Positions 28,348 to 39,155 are shown, counted from the first letter of the stretch. The stretch: 64,000 bases of DNA from Chlorobaculum sp. MV4-Y (GCF_025244685.1 NZ_CP104202.1:2079501-2143500); one strand, 5' to 3'. Made by a program: numbers and translations. The notes: generated by a model not told the origin, from the letters alone.

Positions 28348-29757
28348 TCAGTCTCTCTCCAGCCATCCCTGCTCCTTGAATTTCAACGCAAGCCCGACAA
28401 AACGCTCCGCCCATCCGGGGTTTGCCACCGCATGGAAATGGGCGTACGAAGCGAACAGGTTCCGGTAAAGCAAACCATCCTCGCACCCGGTCAGCCCGAA
28501 GCCTTTCGCCACATCGAACTGGCAGGCGAGATCAACATTACCAGCCGCTGGTTTTGAATAGTGAAACTCATGCGCCCTGACCCGCTCGCCCACCGAAAAC
28601 CATCCAGAACCGGCGCGGCTTTCGAGTTCCAGATAGCCGCACCCGGCGGGCTTTCGCTGATAGACGATATCAATCGGAAGCACGCCCGCGAGAGGCCATT
28701 GCCTACCCTCCCACGTCGCACTGCGGCACAAGTAGATCAGTCCGCCGCACTCGGCCCACGCGGGCATTCCCGCCTCGATCCGCTCGCGCACGTCGCGCAG
28801 GAGAACGGCATTGGCACTCAATTCACGGAAAAAAGATTCCGGAAAACCGCCACCGAGATACAGGCCATCGATCTCTGGAAGTGAATCCGTTTTAAACGTA
28901 TCGATGAACACCAACTCCGTCCCGGCCTCACGCAGGGCATCGAGGTTGTCGGGGTAGTAAAAGCAGAACGCGGCGTTTCGAAAAACCCCGATTTTTGCTG
29001 TCGGGCTTTTCTTCGGAACTGAAACTTCGGCTGTATCCAGTACCGGCAACGGCGAGGCACGGTCAAAAAGCTTGCGGATAGCATCAACATCGCAGTGGCG
29101 CTCGACCTGCTGCGCGGCGATGCGGATGAACGCTTCGGCATCAGAAGCCTCGCCGACGGTCACGAGACCGAGATGGCGTTCGGGCAGCATCAGCGACGAG
29201 TCAGCGGGAATCGCGCCAAGCACCGGCACATTGCAGAAGGTTTCGATAGCCGTGCGCTGCTTGGACTCCTGCCGCGCGCTGGCGACATGGTTCAGGATCA
29301 CCCCGGAGATGTTGACCTTCGGCGGCATCGCCTTAAGACCGAGCACCTGCGCGGCCACGCCACGATTCATCCGGCGGCTGTCGATCACGAGCAATACTGG
29401 CGCGTCGAGCAGCGCGGCCAGCCCGGCGGTGCTGTCCGAACCGGCCATTTCCATGCCGTCATGCAGCCCGTGGTTGCCCTCGATCAGGGCGATGCTTCCC
29501 GGCCTCTGGGCGCAGGCCCGGACGAAAGTGCTGCGGCAGGCCGCTTCGCCCATCATCCAAGTGTCGAGATTGTAGCACTCGCCGCCGCTCGCGACGCGGT
29601 GCCACATCGGATCGATATAGTCCGGCCCTTTCTTGAAGCTCACCAAGGGCAGTCCCTTTTCAGCCAGAAGCCGAAGCAAGCCCAAGCTCACCGTGGTCTT
29701 ACCGGCACTCTTCCACGAAGCCGAAATCACGAGCCTCGGAATCGAAATCAAAGCCAA
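28348..29757 (-). CDS. dsrN: DsrN, siroheme amidase (cobyrinate a,c-diamide synthase family)
   Basis: 469 residues. The N-terminal half is a CobB/BioD-like ATPase (LVISASWKSAGKTTVSLGLL P-loop, LVIDSRRMNRGVAAQVLG). The C-terminal half is a class I glutamine amidotransferase-like domain (LYLGGGFPESFF, AWAECGGLIYL with the nucleophile cysteine, HEFHYSKP). It is thought to amidate siroheme for DsrAB. It is divergent from glyS and separated from dsrC by 377 bases, so it may be transcribed on its own. Confidence 0.93.
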   Translation of the reverse strand: MALISIPRLVISASWKSAGKTTVSLGLLRLLAEKGLPLVSFKKGPDYIDPMWHRVASGGECYNLDTWMMGEAACRSTFVRACAQRPGSIALIEGNHGLHDGMEMAGSDSTAGLAALLDAPVLLVIDSRRMNRGVAAQVLGLKAMPPKVNISGVILNHVASARQESKQRTAIETFCNVPVLGAIPADSSLMLPERHLGLVTVGEASDAEAFIRIAAQQVERHCDVDAIRKLFDRASPLPVLDTAEVSVPKKSPTAKIGVFRNAAFCFYYPDNLDALREAGTELVFIDTFKTDSLPEIDGLYLGGGFPESFFRELSANAVLLRDVRERIEAGMPAWAECGGLIYLCRSATWEGRQWPLAGVLPIDIVYQRKPAGCGYLELESRAGSGWFSVGERVRAHEFHYSKPAAGNVDLACQFDVAKGFGLTGCEDGLLYRNLFASYAHFHAVANPGWAERFVGLALKFKEQGWLERD

Positions 29758-30143
29758 ATCAGCAACTCCTTACCTGGTCGGCAGGTTTAATAGAATCATT
29801 TTTTCTTGACTCTGCTCCACAGAACAAAGTCATGCCCTACAATGCAGAAGCTATTTATAAGCTATTAAGCAGCAAATTTAAATAACAATGTCCTGAAACG
29901 ACTATACGCAAACAAAAAGCAAAAACACCAATCAAGTCAGATGCACGTTTATACGCAAATCTGCACAAATGCCCACAGAGCAATCATCAACGAAATCTTG
30001 CCGTTAAGACAGCATCCCGTTTTCTCACAAACACCTCACGTCCTCACTCGGCACGTTAAATCCCCTTCATTTGTTATATTTGCGGTTTGTACGCCGGCCC
30101 TTGGGTGGGTGACTCCGAATTTTTCAAACTCTCAGATCAAACG
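29758..30143. promoter_or_regulatory. Divergent control region of dsrN and glyS
   Basis: About 385 A/T-rich bases without a credible gene. TATACGCAAA occurs twice in the same orientation at 29903-29912 and 29950-29959. TTATATTT just before glyS (about 30075-30082) could be its -10 region. Both genes must be promoted from here. Confidence 0.5.
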
Positions 30144-31613
30144 ATGAGCAATTCCGATCAGTCGCGGGTGCAGATGCAGAGTCTGTCGCCCGATAAAGTG
30201 ATGAGCAAGCTGGTTTCGCTGGCCAAGCGGCGCGGCTTCATTTTTCCGTCGTCGGAGATTTACGGCGGCCTGTCGTCGTGCTTCGATTACGGCCCGCTCG
30301 GTAGCGAGATGAAAAAGAATATCAAGGATTTGTGGTGGAACGCGATGACGCGCCGCCATCAGAATATCGTGGGGATCGACGCGTCGATCATGATGAATCC
30401 GACCGTTTGGGAGGCTTCGGGCCATGTGGCGAGCTTCAACGATCCGCTGATCGACGACAAGACCACCAAGCGCCGCTACCGCGCCGATCACCTGATCGAG
30501 AACCATATCGAGAAGCTTCACCGCGAGGGCAAAGAGGCCGAGGCGGCTGCCATCAAGGTGGCATACGAGGCCGCGGAGGGCACCGAAGATCCGAACCGAA
30601 CACTGTACAATATCATTATCGAATCGGGCATCAAGGCTCCCGATACCGGCTCGGCGGACTGGACGGAGGTGCGCCAGTTCAACCTGATGTTCCAGTGCAA
30701 CATGGGCGCGATCGCCGGTTCTGGCGGCGTGGTCTATCTGCGCCCTGAGACGGCGCAGGGCATTTTCGTGAACTTCCACAACGTCCGCGAGGCGGCGCGC
30801 ATGAAGGTGCCGTTCGGCATCGCGCAGATCGGTAAGGCGTTCCGCAATGAAATCGTCAAGGGCAACTTCATCTTCCGCATGGTGGAGTTCGAGCAGATGG
30901 AGATGCAGTATTTCGTCAAGCCCGGCACGCAGCTCAAAGCGTTCGAGGCGTGGCGCGAGGAGCGCTTCCGCTGGTACTCCGAAACGCTCGGCATGACGAA
31001 GGAAAAGCTGCACTGGTACAAGCACGACAAGCTGGCCCACTACGCCGACCTGGCCTACGACATCAAGTTCGAGTTTCCGTTCGGCACTGAGGAGATCGAG
31101 GGCATCCACTCGCGCACCGATTTCGACCTGACCCAGCATCAGCAGTACTCCGGCAAGAGCATGGAGTATATCGACCAGACCACCAACGAGCGCTACATCC
31201 CTTACGTCGTCGAGACCTCGTCGGGCTGCGACCGCACCTTCCTGGCGCTCCTGTCGGACGCCTATCAGGAGGACGTGGTCGATGGCGAGCCGCGTGTGAT
31301 GCTCAAGCTCGCGCCGAAGGTTGCGCCGGTGAAGGCCGCCGTGCTGCCGCTGATGAAGAAAGGCGAGATGGGTGAAAAAGCCGCCCAGCTCTGCCGCGAT
31401 CTGTCGGAGCACTTCATGGTGCAGTACGACGACGCCGCGTCGATCGGCAAGCGCTACCGCCGTCAGGACGAGATCGGTACGCCGTTCTGCTTCACGGTCG
31501 ATCACGACACGCTGGAGAACGGAACCATCACCGTGCGCTACCGCGACACGGCCGCGCAGGAGCGGCTTGACATGTCGAAAGCCGCTGAGTTCCTGGCGAC
31601 CAAACTGATTTAA
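30144..31613 (+). CDS. glyS: Glycyl-tRNA synthetase, single-chain dimeric type
   Basis: 489 residues from ATG 30144 (MSNSDQSRVQMQ). It is the alpha2 (eukaryote/archaea-like) class II enzyme: RGFIFPSSEIYGGLSSCFDYGPLG, motif 2 FRNEIVKGNFIFRMVEFEQMEMQ (split here across motif), motif 3 YVVETSSGCDRTFLALL and an anticodon-binding C-terminal domain. It is not the alpha2beta2 GlyQ/GlyS pair. It charges tRNA-Gly. Two hairpins follow the stop codon. Confidence 0.95.
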   Translation: MSNSDQSRVQMQSLSPDKVMSKLVSLAKRRGFIFPSSEIYGGLSSCFDYGPLGSEMKKNIKDLWWNAMTRRHQNIVGIDASIMMNPTVWEASGHVASFNDPLIDDKTTKRRYRADHLIENHIEKLHREGKEAEAAAIKVAYEAAEGTEDPNRTLYNIIIESGIKAPDTGSADWTEVRQFNLMFQCNMGAIAGSGGVVYLRPETAQGIFVNFHNVREAARMKVPFGIAQIGKAFRNEIVKGNFIFRMVEFEQMEMQYFVKPGTQLKAFEAWREERFRWYSETLGMTKEKLHWYKHDKLAHYADLAYDIKFEFPFGTEEIEGIHSRTDFDLTQHQQYSGKSMEYIDQTTNERYIPYVVETSSGCDRTFLALLSDAYQEDVVDGEPRVMLKLAPKVAPVKAAVLPLMKKGEMGEKAAQLCRDLSEHFMVQYDDAASIGKRYRRQDEIGTPFCFTVDHDTLENGTITVRYRDTAAQERLDMSKAAEFLATKLI

Positions 31614-31631
31614 GAGCTCAAAAAAAAGATT

Positions 31632-31685
31632 GGGCTAAAGCCCTGAATTATTTTTTGATCCATGACCCCGGACTAAAGTCCGGGG
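31632..31685. repeat. Paired CTAAAG-loop hairpins after glyS
   Basis: Two stem-loops with the same centre lie 22 bases apart: GGGC-TAAA-GCCC (31632-31643) and CCCCGGAC-TAAA-GTCCGGGG (31666-31685). A T6 run falls between them and A-runs precede the first. The first hairpin plus the T-run can act as the glyS terminator. The shared loop and paired layout look like a short palindromic repeat element. Confidence 0.7.
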
Positions 31686-31725
31686 CAATTATCAAGAGCC
31701 TTATCTGGACTAACAAGTCGAAGAA

Positions 31726-32877
31726 ATGTTATACGATGTCGCAATCATAGGAGGAGGCCCGTCAGGCGCTGCCGCCGCTGAGATTCTGGCCAAGGCTGGC
31801 CACTCGACCATCCTCATCGAACGCAATCTTGCCAACGTCAAGCCGTGCGGAGGCGCGATTCCACTCGGCCTGATCGAGGAGTTCCAGATTCCCGACGAGC
31901 TGGTCGAGAAGAAGCTCACCCGCATGAGCGTGCGCTCACCCAAGGGCGAGACCATCTTCATGCACATGCCGAATGGCTACGTCGGCATGGTGCGCCGCGA
32001 GCGCTTCGATCGCTACCTTCGCGAAAAGGCGCAGAAGGCTGGCGCGGAACTGGTCGAGGCGCTGGTAAAAAAGATCGACCGCTCGGTTGACCGCTTCACG
32101 ATCCATCTCTTCAACAAGGAGGGCCAGGAGCTGCCGCCGGTTGAGGCTTCTTACGTTATCGGCGCGGACGGCGCAAACTCCAAAACCGCCGACGAGCTTG
32201 GCTTTCCGCCGAACGACCTGAAGGTGATCGCCATGCAGCAGCGTTTCCGCTACTGCGACGAGCTGAAGCCCTACGAGGAGCTGGTGGAGATCTGGTTCGA
32301 CGGCGAGGTCTCCCCCGATTTCTACGGCTGGATCTTCCCGAAAATCGACCACATCGCCATCGGCACCGGCACCGAGGAGCATCGCCACGACATCAAGCAG
32401 TTGCAGCACCGCTTCGTCGAGAAAATCGGCATCACCGAAAAGCCTTACCTCAACGAGGCCGCGAAGATTCCGATGAAGCCGCGCCGCTCCTTTACGCAGG
32501 AGCGCGCCATTCTCGTCGGCGACGCTGCGGGCCTGGTGACCCCGGCCAACGGCGAGGGCATCTTTTTTGCCATGCGCTCCGGCAAGCTCGGCGCTCTGGC
32601 GATGATCGAACGCATCCGCAACAAAACGCCGCTCTCGTCGTACGAAAAGGAGTTCCGCAAGCTTTACTCGCCTATCTTCTTCGGCCTGCAGGTGCTCCAG
32701 TCGGTCTACTACAAGAGCGACCGCCTGCGCGAGAGCTTCGTGGCGATCTGCCGCGACAAGGATGTGCAGGGCATCACCTTCGACTCGTACCTCTACAAAA
32801 AAATGGTGCCCGCGCCGTGGAGCGTGCAGATGAAGATCATGGCCAAAAACGTCTATCATTTGGCGAAGGGGTCGTAA
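31726..32877 (+). CDS. bchP: Geranylgeranyl reductase for bacteriochlorophyll (BchP)
   Basis: 383 residues. The N-terminal FAD site is [22 protein letters not shown], followed by the family's [13 protein letters not shown]. The second FAD motif is [22 protein letters not shown]. It reduces the geranylgeranyl tail of bacteriochlorophyll a (and chlorophyll a) to phytyl using NADPH. The length and the CGG motif fit BchP/ChlP and not the archaeal lipid reductases, though paralogous GGR-type reductases are similar. Its stop overlaps the next start (TAATG). Confidence 0.9.
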   Translation: MLYDVAIIGGGPSGAAAAEILAKAGHSTILIERNLANVKPCGGAIPLGLIEEFQIPDELVEKKLTRMSVRSPKGETIFMHMPNGYVGMVRRERFDRYLREKAQKAGAELVEALVKKIDRSVDRFTIHLFNKEGQELPPVEASYVIGADGANSKTADELGFPPNDLKVIAMQQRFRYCDELKPYEELVEIWFDGEVSPDFYGWIFPKIDHIAIGTGTEEHRHDIKQLQHRFVEKIGITEKPYLNEAAKIPMKPRRSFTQERAILVGDAAGLVTPANGEGIFFAMRSGKLGALAMIERIRNKTPLSSYEKEFRKLYSPIFFGLQVLQSVYYKSDRLRESFVAICRDKDVQGITFDSYLYKKMVPAPWSVQMKIMAKNVYHLAKGS

Positions 32878-33575
32878 TGCTGCTCTCTCCACTGAACTGG
32901 CTGATCCATCTCTCCTCGTCGCTTGAATGGGGCGTGGCGCTCGTCATGCTCTACCGCTACGGGCAATTCATCGGGCGGAAAGACGTGCGGCGTTTTGCGC
33001 TCTTCATGCTGCCGCACTGGATCGGGAGCTGGTTCGTACTCCTCTACCACCTTTCGGGCGACGCCATCATGCGGCTCCTCGAACTCTCCGAGGTGATCAA
33101 TCTGGTAGGCAGCATCGCGCTGCTCTACGCGACCCTGAAGATTCTGAAGGGGGACGAGAAGCGGGAAGCAAAACCTGCAAAAGCCTGGATGGGCTCGCTC
33201 TTCGGCGGCGTGATGCTGGTGGCTGGAGGTTCGACACCCTACTCGTTCATGATGGGCAGCTCCTGGTTCGACGCCGTTTTGCAGGTGTCGAGCATCGTCT
33301 ATCTGACCTTTCTGGTGCTGCTGCTGAAGGTGCGAAAAAAAGACCCCGAGGTGTTCTCGGGGCTGACGGTGGCGGGATTCTGGTTCGTGCTGGTCTTCAT
33401 TTCGGTGACGGTCGTCTGCATGTACATCGCCATACATGTGCTTGGCTACCAGTCGCTTTCGCACGACGACCTCCTGCACGGCTTTGCCGAGAGCCTTTTG
33501 AGCGTCAGCAACCTGATGATCGTCATCGGCATCCACAAAAAGCGAAAGCTCGCCGAACAGCGACTCAGGGGTTGA
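32877..33575 (+). CDS. Polytopic membrane protein, DUF2499 (Ycf49)-like, coupled to bchP
   Basis: 232 residues from ATG 32877, which overlaps the bchP stop by one base. About six transmembrane segments. Residues 1-75 ([31 protein letters not shown]) resemble DUF2499/Ycf49, a family of phototrophs. The second half (GSTPYSFMMGSSWFDAVLQ onward) may correspond to DUF3593, which is a separate adjacent protein in cyanobacteria. The function is unknown; coupling to bchP suggests a role in pigment synthesis or membrane insertion. The domain match is from memory and unverified. Confidence 0.65.
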   Translation: MLLSPLNWLIHLSSSLEWGVALVMLYRYGQFIGRKDVRRFALFMLPHWIGSWFVLLYHLSGDAIMRLLELSEVINLVGSIALLYATLKILKGDEKREAKPAKAWMGSLFGGVMLVAGGSTPYSFMMGSSWFDAVLQVSSIVYLTFLVLLLKVRKKDPEVFSGLTVAGFWFVLVFISVTVVCMYIAIHVLGYQSLSHDDLLHGFAESLLSVSNLMIVIGIHKKRKLAEQRLRG

Positions 33576-33587
33576 GCTTCTTCGCGC

Positions 33588-35312
33588 CTACGGCTTGAGC
33601 AGCTTCTGGTAGCGTTCCGGATCGGCGAGCAGCGCAAACGCTTTTGCGGCGACAGAATCATCCTCAACCGACTTGCGCAGCGCCGCCCGCTCGTCGTAAT
33701 GACGCATGATTTCCCGCCGAAGTGCAGCGGTGATACGAAGTGAATCCCGCGAGATGTTCCGCCGGGTCAATGCTGCGAGCGCCTTGTCGAGAGCGTCAAG
33801 CTGGCCGGCAAGTGCCTTGTCCGCCCCACCCTCCTTCTGAACAAGCTGTTTCATACTGTCGAGCTTTTTTTGCGCATCCGACCGGAAGGCAAAATCCTCT
33901 TTTTCAAGAAAGCGGCTAAACTCCTCGTACACCGGTTCGGCGGACAAGCGCTGCAACGGAAATTCCGGATGTTTTCGGTGAAAACGAGATGCATATCTGA
34001 AAAACAGCCCCGATTTTTCCAGCGAGCTCTGATATTCAGAGAGAGAGTCGGCCTTGACAGTCACATCCGGACGGATACCGCCGCCGCCGTAAACCTTGCG
34101 CTTATTGCTGGTGTAGTAGACTTTCGTGGAGTCGGCATCGCCGTTGGAGAGCAGCACTTTGCGGGCCGACTTCTCACGGGGTGTCGGCTTCTGGATGAGA
34201 CGGCCCGAAGGCGTATAATATTTGGCCGTCGTCAGTTTGAGAATGTGGTCATAAGGCAGGTTGATGATCGACTGTACCAGCCCCTTGCCAAAAGAGTTTT
34301 CACCGAGAATAACGCCGCGATCAAGCTCCTGAATGGCGCCCGACACGATTTCCGAAGCCGAGGCGCTGTCGCCGTCGATCATCACCACCAGAGGAAGCTT
34401 TGACTCCTGGGGATCGGTTTTGGTGACATAGACCTGCTCGCTGTCGGCGGCCCGGCCTCTGGTGGAAACGATCCGGCTGTTTTTTTCGACAAAGAGACCC
34501 GCCACGTCGACCGCCGAGGTGAGCAACCCACCTGGATTGCCTCGAAGATCCAGAACGATGCCGTTCAGCGTGACCCGGTTTTTCGCGGCCTCTTGCCGGA
34601 TCGCCCGGATCGCCGCGCTCAGTTCTTCCCTTGAATGTTCACTGAAACTGTTCATCTGCACATAACCCGACGAACCGAACAGGCCGAAAAAAGGCACGGA
34701 ACTGACCCTGACCTCGCCTCTCACAAGGGAAATGACCGTCAACGGCCCCTGGCCGTCTCTTTTGATCGAAAGCCTGATGTTCGTTCCGGGAGAGCCTTTA
34801 ATCGTGCTCCTGACTTCATCGATAGGCTTCTTGCTCACCTTGGCACCATCGATGGCGATGATCTGGTCGCCGACCTTTAACCCCGCTTTCGCAGCGGGCT
34901 GGCCGTCGATAACCGAGATAATGAAAAGATCGCCGGAAAAAATGCCGAGGGTAACGCCGATGCCGGCATACTGACCGCTGGTGATCTCGTCGAGCTCGCC
35001 GGACTGCTCCTCATCGAGAAGTGCCGTGTACGGATCAAGCTGGCCAAGCATCCCGTCGATCCCCGAATACATGAACTCACTCACATCGATAGGATCAACA
35101 TAGTTTTGCGACACATTCTTGTACACATCCCCGAGAAGATCAATGCTTCTGGTGATGGAAAAGAAATCTTCGTTCGGCTTGGCAGCCGGAACGGCAAACA
35201 GTGGCTGCGCGCAGATCAGCGTGATGGCAGAGGAGATCGTCGCAACGCGCCGCCACCTGCGGCCAAAATCACGGCAAAGACCGGAGTAGCGCTGAGTTGT
35301 GAACCAGCTCAT
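33588..35312 (-). CDS. C-terminal processing peptidase, family S41
   Basis: 574 residues. A signal anchor comes first, then a PDZ domain (about residues 115-190; [30 protein letters not shown]). The protease core follows, with the Ser in [14 protein letters not shown] and the Lys in [14 protein letters not shown]. It is a Ser-Lys protease of the periplasm that trims or degrades membrane and envelope proteins. The extra 150 residues after the core form a charged helical tail. Its ATG overlaps the dapD stop by 4 bases. Confidence 0.92.
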   Translation of the reverse strand: MSWFTTQRYSGLCRDFGRRWRRVATISSAITLICAQPLFAVPAAKPNEDFFSITRSIDLLGDVYKNVSQNYVDPIDVSEFMYSGIDGMLGQLDPYTALLDEEQSGELDEITSGQYAGIGVTLGIFSGDLFIISVIDGQPAAKAGLKVGDQIIAIDGAKVSKKPIDEVRSTIKGSPGTNIRLSIKRDGQGPLTVISLVRGEVRVSSVPFFGLFGSSGYVQMNSFSEHSREELSAAIRAIRQEAAKNRVTLNGIVLDLRGNPGGLLTSAVDVAGLFVEKNSRIVSTRGRAADSEQVYVTKTDPQESKLPLVVMIDGDSASASEIVSGAIQELDRGVILGENSFGKGLVQSIINLPYDHILKLTTAKYYTPSGRLIQKPTPREKSARKVLLSNGDADSTKVYYTSNKRKVYGGGGIRPDVTVKADSLSEYQSSLEKSGLFFRYASRFHRKHPEFPLQRLSAEPVYEEFSRFLEKEDFAFRSDAQKKLDSMKQLVQKEGGADKALAGQLDALDKALAALTRRNISRDSLRITAALRREIMRHYDERAALRKSVEDDSVAAKAFALLADPERYQKLLKP

Positions 35313-36169
35313 CTGAGCGCGCTTTCGAGAGCTATGGCGCTGTCGGTGCGCTCGTCGCGGTACTTGACGATCAGCGGCGTGTAGATCGACAGGCCGTGTT
35401 CGGCGGCGAACTCGCCCTTCACCTGGCGGGAACCGGCGACAACGACCGCGCCTTCGGGAATGACGAGCGGCCCGTCGGTGCTCTTGCGCAGCACCGTTCC
35501 GTTGACCAGATCGTAGACCGGCGTGGAGCCGTTAAGGATGACGCCAGTACCGATCACGGCGCGCTTCTTGACGATGGTGCCTTCGTAGATGCCGCAGTTG
35601 CCGCCAACCATCACCTCGTCCTCGACGATGACCGGCATCGCACCAACCGGTTCGAGCACGCCGCCAATCTGCACGGCAGCGGAAAGGTGCACCTTCTTGC
35701 CGATCTGGGCGCAGCTACCGACCAGCGCGTGCGAGTCGATCATCGAGCCTTCATCGACGTAACCGCCGACGTTGACGTACGATGGCGGCATCATTACTAC
35801 CGACGGAGCCAGATACGCGCCATCGCGCACCGACGAGCCGCCGGGCACGATGCGGACGCCCTCTGCCGAGGTGAACTCTCGAAGCGGGTAAGTATCCTTG
35901 TCGATGAAGGAGAAGCTGCCGAGCTTACCGAGATCGACATGGCTTTCAAGCAGCACGCCGAGCCTCATACCGACGAGGATGCCCTGCTTGACCCACTGGT
36001 TAACCATCCATCCGTCACCCGAAGGTTCGGCTGCACGAATTTTGCCCTCATTGAGCAGGACCTTGAATTCGGCAAACACCGACTTGACCTGAGCATCGGC
36101 CTTGAGCTGATCGGCGCTCAGTGAAGAAAATGCAATTATCTGCTCCTTGATCTGCTGATACTGTTCCAT
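35309..36169 (-). CDS. dapD: Tetrahydrodipicolinate N-succinyltransferase
   Basis: 286 residues from ATG 36167-36169 ([11 protein letters not shown]). An N-terminal helical region leads to a left-handed beta-helix of hexapeptide repeats ([50 protein letters not shown]). It acylates tetrahydrodipicolinate in the succinylase route to lysine and meso-diaminopimelate. It lies between RNase G/E and the S41 protease on the same strand, with 4 bases of overlap to the latter. Confidence 0.95.
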   Translation of the reverse strand: MEQYQQIKEQIIAFSSLSADQLKADAQVKSVFAEFKVLLNEGKIRAAEPSGDGWMVNQWVKQGILVGMRLGVLLESHVDLGKLGSFSFIDKDTYPLREFTSAEGVRIVPGGSSVRDGAYLAPSVVMMPPSYVNVGGYVDEGSMIDSHALVGSCAQIGKKVHLSAAVQIGGVLEPVGAMPVIVEDEVMVGGNCGIYEGTIVKKRAVIGTGVILNGSTPVYDLVNGTVLRKSTDGPLVIPEGAVVVAGSRQVKGEFAAEHGLSIYTPLIVKYRDERTDSAIALESALR

Positions 36170-36188
36170 TGGGCTGTGGTTCTCTTTT

Positions 36189-37871
36189 TCAGTTAAACTC
36201 GGCGGTGATGTCAGCACCCGTCTTCCGGTTGTAGAAGCGGAAATCGTCGCTGCGCAGGCTTTCGTCGGACTTGATCCTGACGAAAACCAGATGTTGCAGG
36301 AACCACTTCATCTCGGTTTTCATATCGCTGTTGCGCATCGGTTCGAGCACGGTCGGACTGACATGCAGGTCGAGCTGCTGGAACGGCACCTTCTGCTGAA
36401 GCGCAAACTTGCGGAGCCAGCGTTCGACCTGGTTAATGGTGGTAAAGCGCGCCTGCACCACGCCGGTGCCGCCGCAGGCGGGGCACTGGTCACCCATGCG
36501 CTGCATGAGGCTCGGGCGGATGCGCTCGCGGGTGATCTGCATGATACCAAAGTCGGAAAGCGGCAGAATGTTTGACTTGGCGCGGTCGTTACGCAGCTCG
36601 GTTTTCATGGCATCGTAGACCTTTTTGGAGTTTTTCGCATCGATCATGTCGATGAAGTCCACCACGATGATGCCACCAATGTCGCGCAGCCTGAGCTGGC
36701 GCACGACCTCGCGGGCAGCCTCGAGGTTGGTCTTGAGTGAGTTCTCCTCCTGTTCGCGCTTGGCGGCGTAACGCCCGCTGTTGACGTCCACAACCACCAT
36801 CGCCTCGGTGTGCTCGATGATGATGTAGCCTCCCGACTTGAGCCACACCTTGCGCGAAAAGATCGACTCCACATCCTTGGCGATGCCGTAACCCTCGAAA
36901 AGCGGCAGCTTGCCCTCGTAGAGCGAAACGTTCTTGACCATGTCGGGCGCAGCCCACTGGATATAGTTGAGCGTCTCGGTATAAATCGATTTCGAGTTGG
37001 CCACGATTTCGGTCACATCCGTGGTGAGCGAATCACGCAGCACGCTCGAAATGATGGTATCCTCCTTGAAGATGAGCTGCGGAGGCTGGGCATCCTGCAA
37101 CTTCTCCTCGATCTGCGTCCACTTGGCGAGAAGCTTTTCGAGATCCTGCTTCAGGAGTGATTCATCCTGATCTTCGGCCACCGTGCGGATGATCGCGCCG
37201 AAACCTTCGGGCAGCATCGAGCGGACGAGCTTTTTGAGGCGACCCCGCTCCTTGCGCGACACCACGCGGCGCGAAACGGCAATCTGACCGCCGCCGAAGG
37301 GAAGCAGCACCATGAAGCGTCCAGCAATGGTGATATCGGAGGTGAGGCGCGAACCCTTGGTACCGATCGGCTCCTTGATGACCTGCACCAGAATCGAGTC
37401 GTTGGTCTTGAGCTTCTGGGCGATCATCTGGGTGTAGGACTGACGCCGCTCGGCGGCGTCACCGGACGACTGTTGCCGCTGCTCGCTCTTCTGCTGTCCG
37501 GTCGGCCGGGCCGCCTCCCGCTGCGGCGCGGGCGCTGCGGCGTTATCATCGCCTTCGTTTTCATCATCATCCTCGTCGCCGCCGTTCTCGTCATCCTCGT
37601 CATCCTCGACGAGTGCGCGGTAATCTTCGCTGGTGGTGCCAACGTCCGAAAAGTGGAGGAAGCCGTCGGACTTCTGACCAATATCGACGAAGGCCGCCTT
37701 CAGTCCCTCAACCACCTTGTGCACCCGGCCCAGATAAATATCGCCGATGCTTCTCATACTTTCGGGGCGCTCGATAATCAACTCAGCAAGCCGCCCCTCC
37801 TCGACGAGCGCAACCTGGATTTCATCTCCGGTCTTGTTCATCAGGAGCTGTTTCTTCACATTCTTCTTCAT
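36189..37871 (-). CDS. rng: Ribonuclease G/E family endoribonuclease
   Basis: 560 residues from ATG 37869-37871 ([13 protein letters not shown]). The family core is present: S1 domain ([23 protein letters not shown]), DNase I-like catalytic part ([24 protein letters not shown]), and the zinc-link CPACGGTG in [12 protein letters not shown]. It processes rRNA and decays mRNA. An acidic low-complexity insert (about residues 85-145, rich in Asp, Glu and Asn, then Gln/Ser/Ala) splits the S1 domain and is not present in E. coli RNase G. No long C-terminal degradosome scaffold follows. Confidence 0.95.
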   Translation of the reverse strand: MKKNVKKQLLMNKTGDEIQVALVEEGRLAELIIERPESMRSIGDIYLGRVHKVVEGLKAAFVDIGQKSDGFLHFSDVGTTSEDYRALVEDDEDDENGGDEDDDENEGDDNAAAPAPQREAARPTGQQKSEQRQQSSGDAAERRQSYTQMIAQKLKTNDSILVQVIKEPIGTKGSRLTSDITIAGRFMVLLPFGGGQIAVSRRVVSRKERGRLKKLVRSMLPEGFGAIIRTVAEDQDESLLKQDLEKLLAKWTQIEEKLQDAQPPQLIFKEDTIISSVLRDSLTTDVTEIVANSKSIYTETLNYIQWAAPDMVKNVSLYEGKLPLFEGYGIAKDVESIFSRKVWLKSGGYIIIEHTEAMVVVDVNSGRYAAKREQEENSLKTNLEAAREVVRQLRLRDIGGIIVVDFIDMIDAKNSKKVYDAMKTELRNDRAKSNILPLSDFGIMQITRERIRPSLMQRMGDQCPACGGTGVVQARFTTINQVERWLRKFALQQKVPFQQLDLHVSPTVLEPMRNSDMKTEMKWFLQHLVFVRIKSDESLRSDDFRFYNRKTGADITAEFN

Positions 37872-38123
37872 GCAATAACTCACGGTTATGGACGGCCCGA
37901 CCCACAAAGCGACCTGCCGGGCTTACAGAAAACCTGGCCTGCCGGGGGAAGGCGCCCTCTGATAAATTCTTTCCGGTTTGCTCAAGTCAGCAGCGAACCG
38001 CTCTTTTCAAAAAAGATTTGTTTATAAATATAACACTTCACGTCTTGGTACGTTGCCCATTCAGAGAACATTTTTGTCGGGTTCCCGGATTTTCGCACCT
38101 TGAAGAAGAGTCTGCCGCTAACC

Positions 38124-38753
38124 ATGACCCCCACCATGCTTTCAACCGACTTTGAATCCCCGCTCTGGAAAAGCCTGTCGCAGGTCTGCGGCATCGACGA
38201 GGCGGGACGCGGGCCACTGGCCGGGCCGGTGGTTGCGGCGGCGGTGGTGTTTCCGCGCCATTACCAGCCATCGGGCATTCTCGCAAAGCTCGATGACTCG
38301 AAAAAACTGACCCCCGAGCTGCGCAAGGCACTCGCACCAGCCATTCGGGAGGCCGCAGAAAGTTGGGCGGTAGCTGCAGTGGATGCGGAGACCATCGACC
38401 GGATCAACATCTTGCAGGCCACGATGCTCGCAATGAATCTCGCGGTCGACTCACTCGACTCAACGCCGGAGTTCCTGATGGTGGACGGTAACCGCTTCAG
38501 ACCCGTGCTGCCGATTCCGTACCAGACCGTCGTCAAGGGCGACTCGAAGGTCTTCTCTATCGCTGCCGCCTCTGTGCTGGCCAAGACCCACCGTGATGAG
38601 CTGATGGCCGCCTGCGCTTCAGAGTTCCCGGAGTACGGCTTCGAGGTTCATTTCGGCTACCCGACCGCCCGGCACGTGGAGGCGATTGCCCGGCATGGCC
38701 GCTGCGCCATTCACCGCAAAAGCTTCAAGCTTCGCAAACTGGGAGAAAAGTAA
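38124..38753 (+). CDS. rnhB: Ribonuclease HII
   Basis: 209 residues from ATG 38124; a TTG at 38100 and an ATG at 38136 are alternatives. Catalytic acidic residues lie in [30 protein letters not shown], and FLMVDGNRF; the tail has the [11 protein letters not shown] motif. It cuts the RNA strand of RNA-DNA hybrids and removes single ribonucleotides from DNA. It is divergent from rng and followed 12 bases later by yraN, a usual pairing. Confidence 0.94.
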   Translation: MTPTMLSTDFESPLWKSLSQVCGIDEAGRGPLAGPVVAAAVVFPRHYQPSGILAKLDDSKKLTPELRKALAPAIREAAESWAVAAVDAETIDRINILQATMLAMNLAVDSLDSTPEFLMVDGNRFRPVLPIPYQTVVKGDSKVFSIAAASVLAKTHRDELMAACASEFPEYGFEVHFGYPTARHVEAIARHGRCAIHRKSFKLRKLGEK

Positions 38754-38765
38754 GGAACTGCCGTC

Positions 38766-39155
38766 ATGAATGCACCTCAATGGCTCGGCGCTGAAGGAGA
38801 AAAAATTGCCGCAAGACATCTGGCCGCAAAAGGCTACCGCATTGTCGCCCGCAACTACCGATTTCATCGCAACGAGATCGACATCATCGCCTTCGATGGC
38901 GAGGTACTCTGCTTCGTTGAGGTTAAAACCAGGGCAACGCTGGGCAAAGGTCATCCAGCCGAATCGGTAACGACGGGCAAGCAGAAAGAGATCGCGCGCG
39001 CCGCCGCCGGCTATCTGGCGAGCCTCGACAACCCCTGGATCACCTGCCGTTTCGACGTCATCGCCGTGCTCGCGCTCAGCATCGACGAGCGCTCTATCCG
39101 GAAGTACGAGATCGAACACATCAAGGCCGCCTTCATGATTGGTGACAAGGGCTGA
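38766..39155 (+). CDS. yraN: UPF0102 (YraN-like) nuclease-fold protein
   Basis: 129 residues. It shows the YraN pattern GAEGEKIAARHLAAKGYRIVARNYR, then EIDIIAFDGEVLCFVEVKTR (Asp...Glu-x-Lys nuclease core) and ITCRFDVIAV. The fold is restriction-endonuclease-like and the biological role is uncertain. It follows rnhB directly and precedes gyrB. Confidence 0.92.
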   Translation: MNAPQWLGAEGEKIAARHLAAKGYRIVARNYRFHRNEIDIIAFDGEVLCFVEVKTRATLGKGHPAESVTTGKQKEIARAAAGYLASLDNPWITCRFDVIAVLALSIDERSIRKYEIEHIKAAFMIGDKG

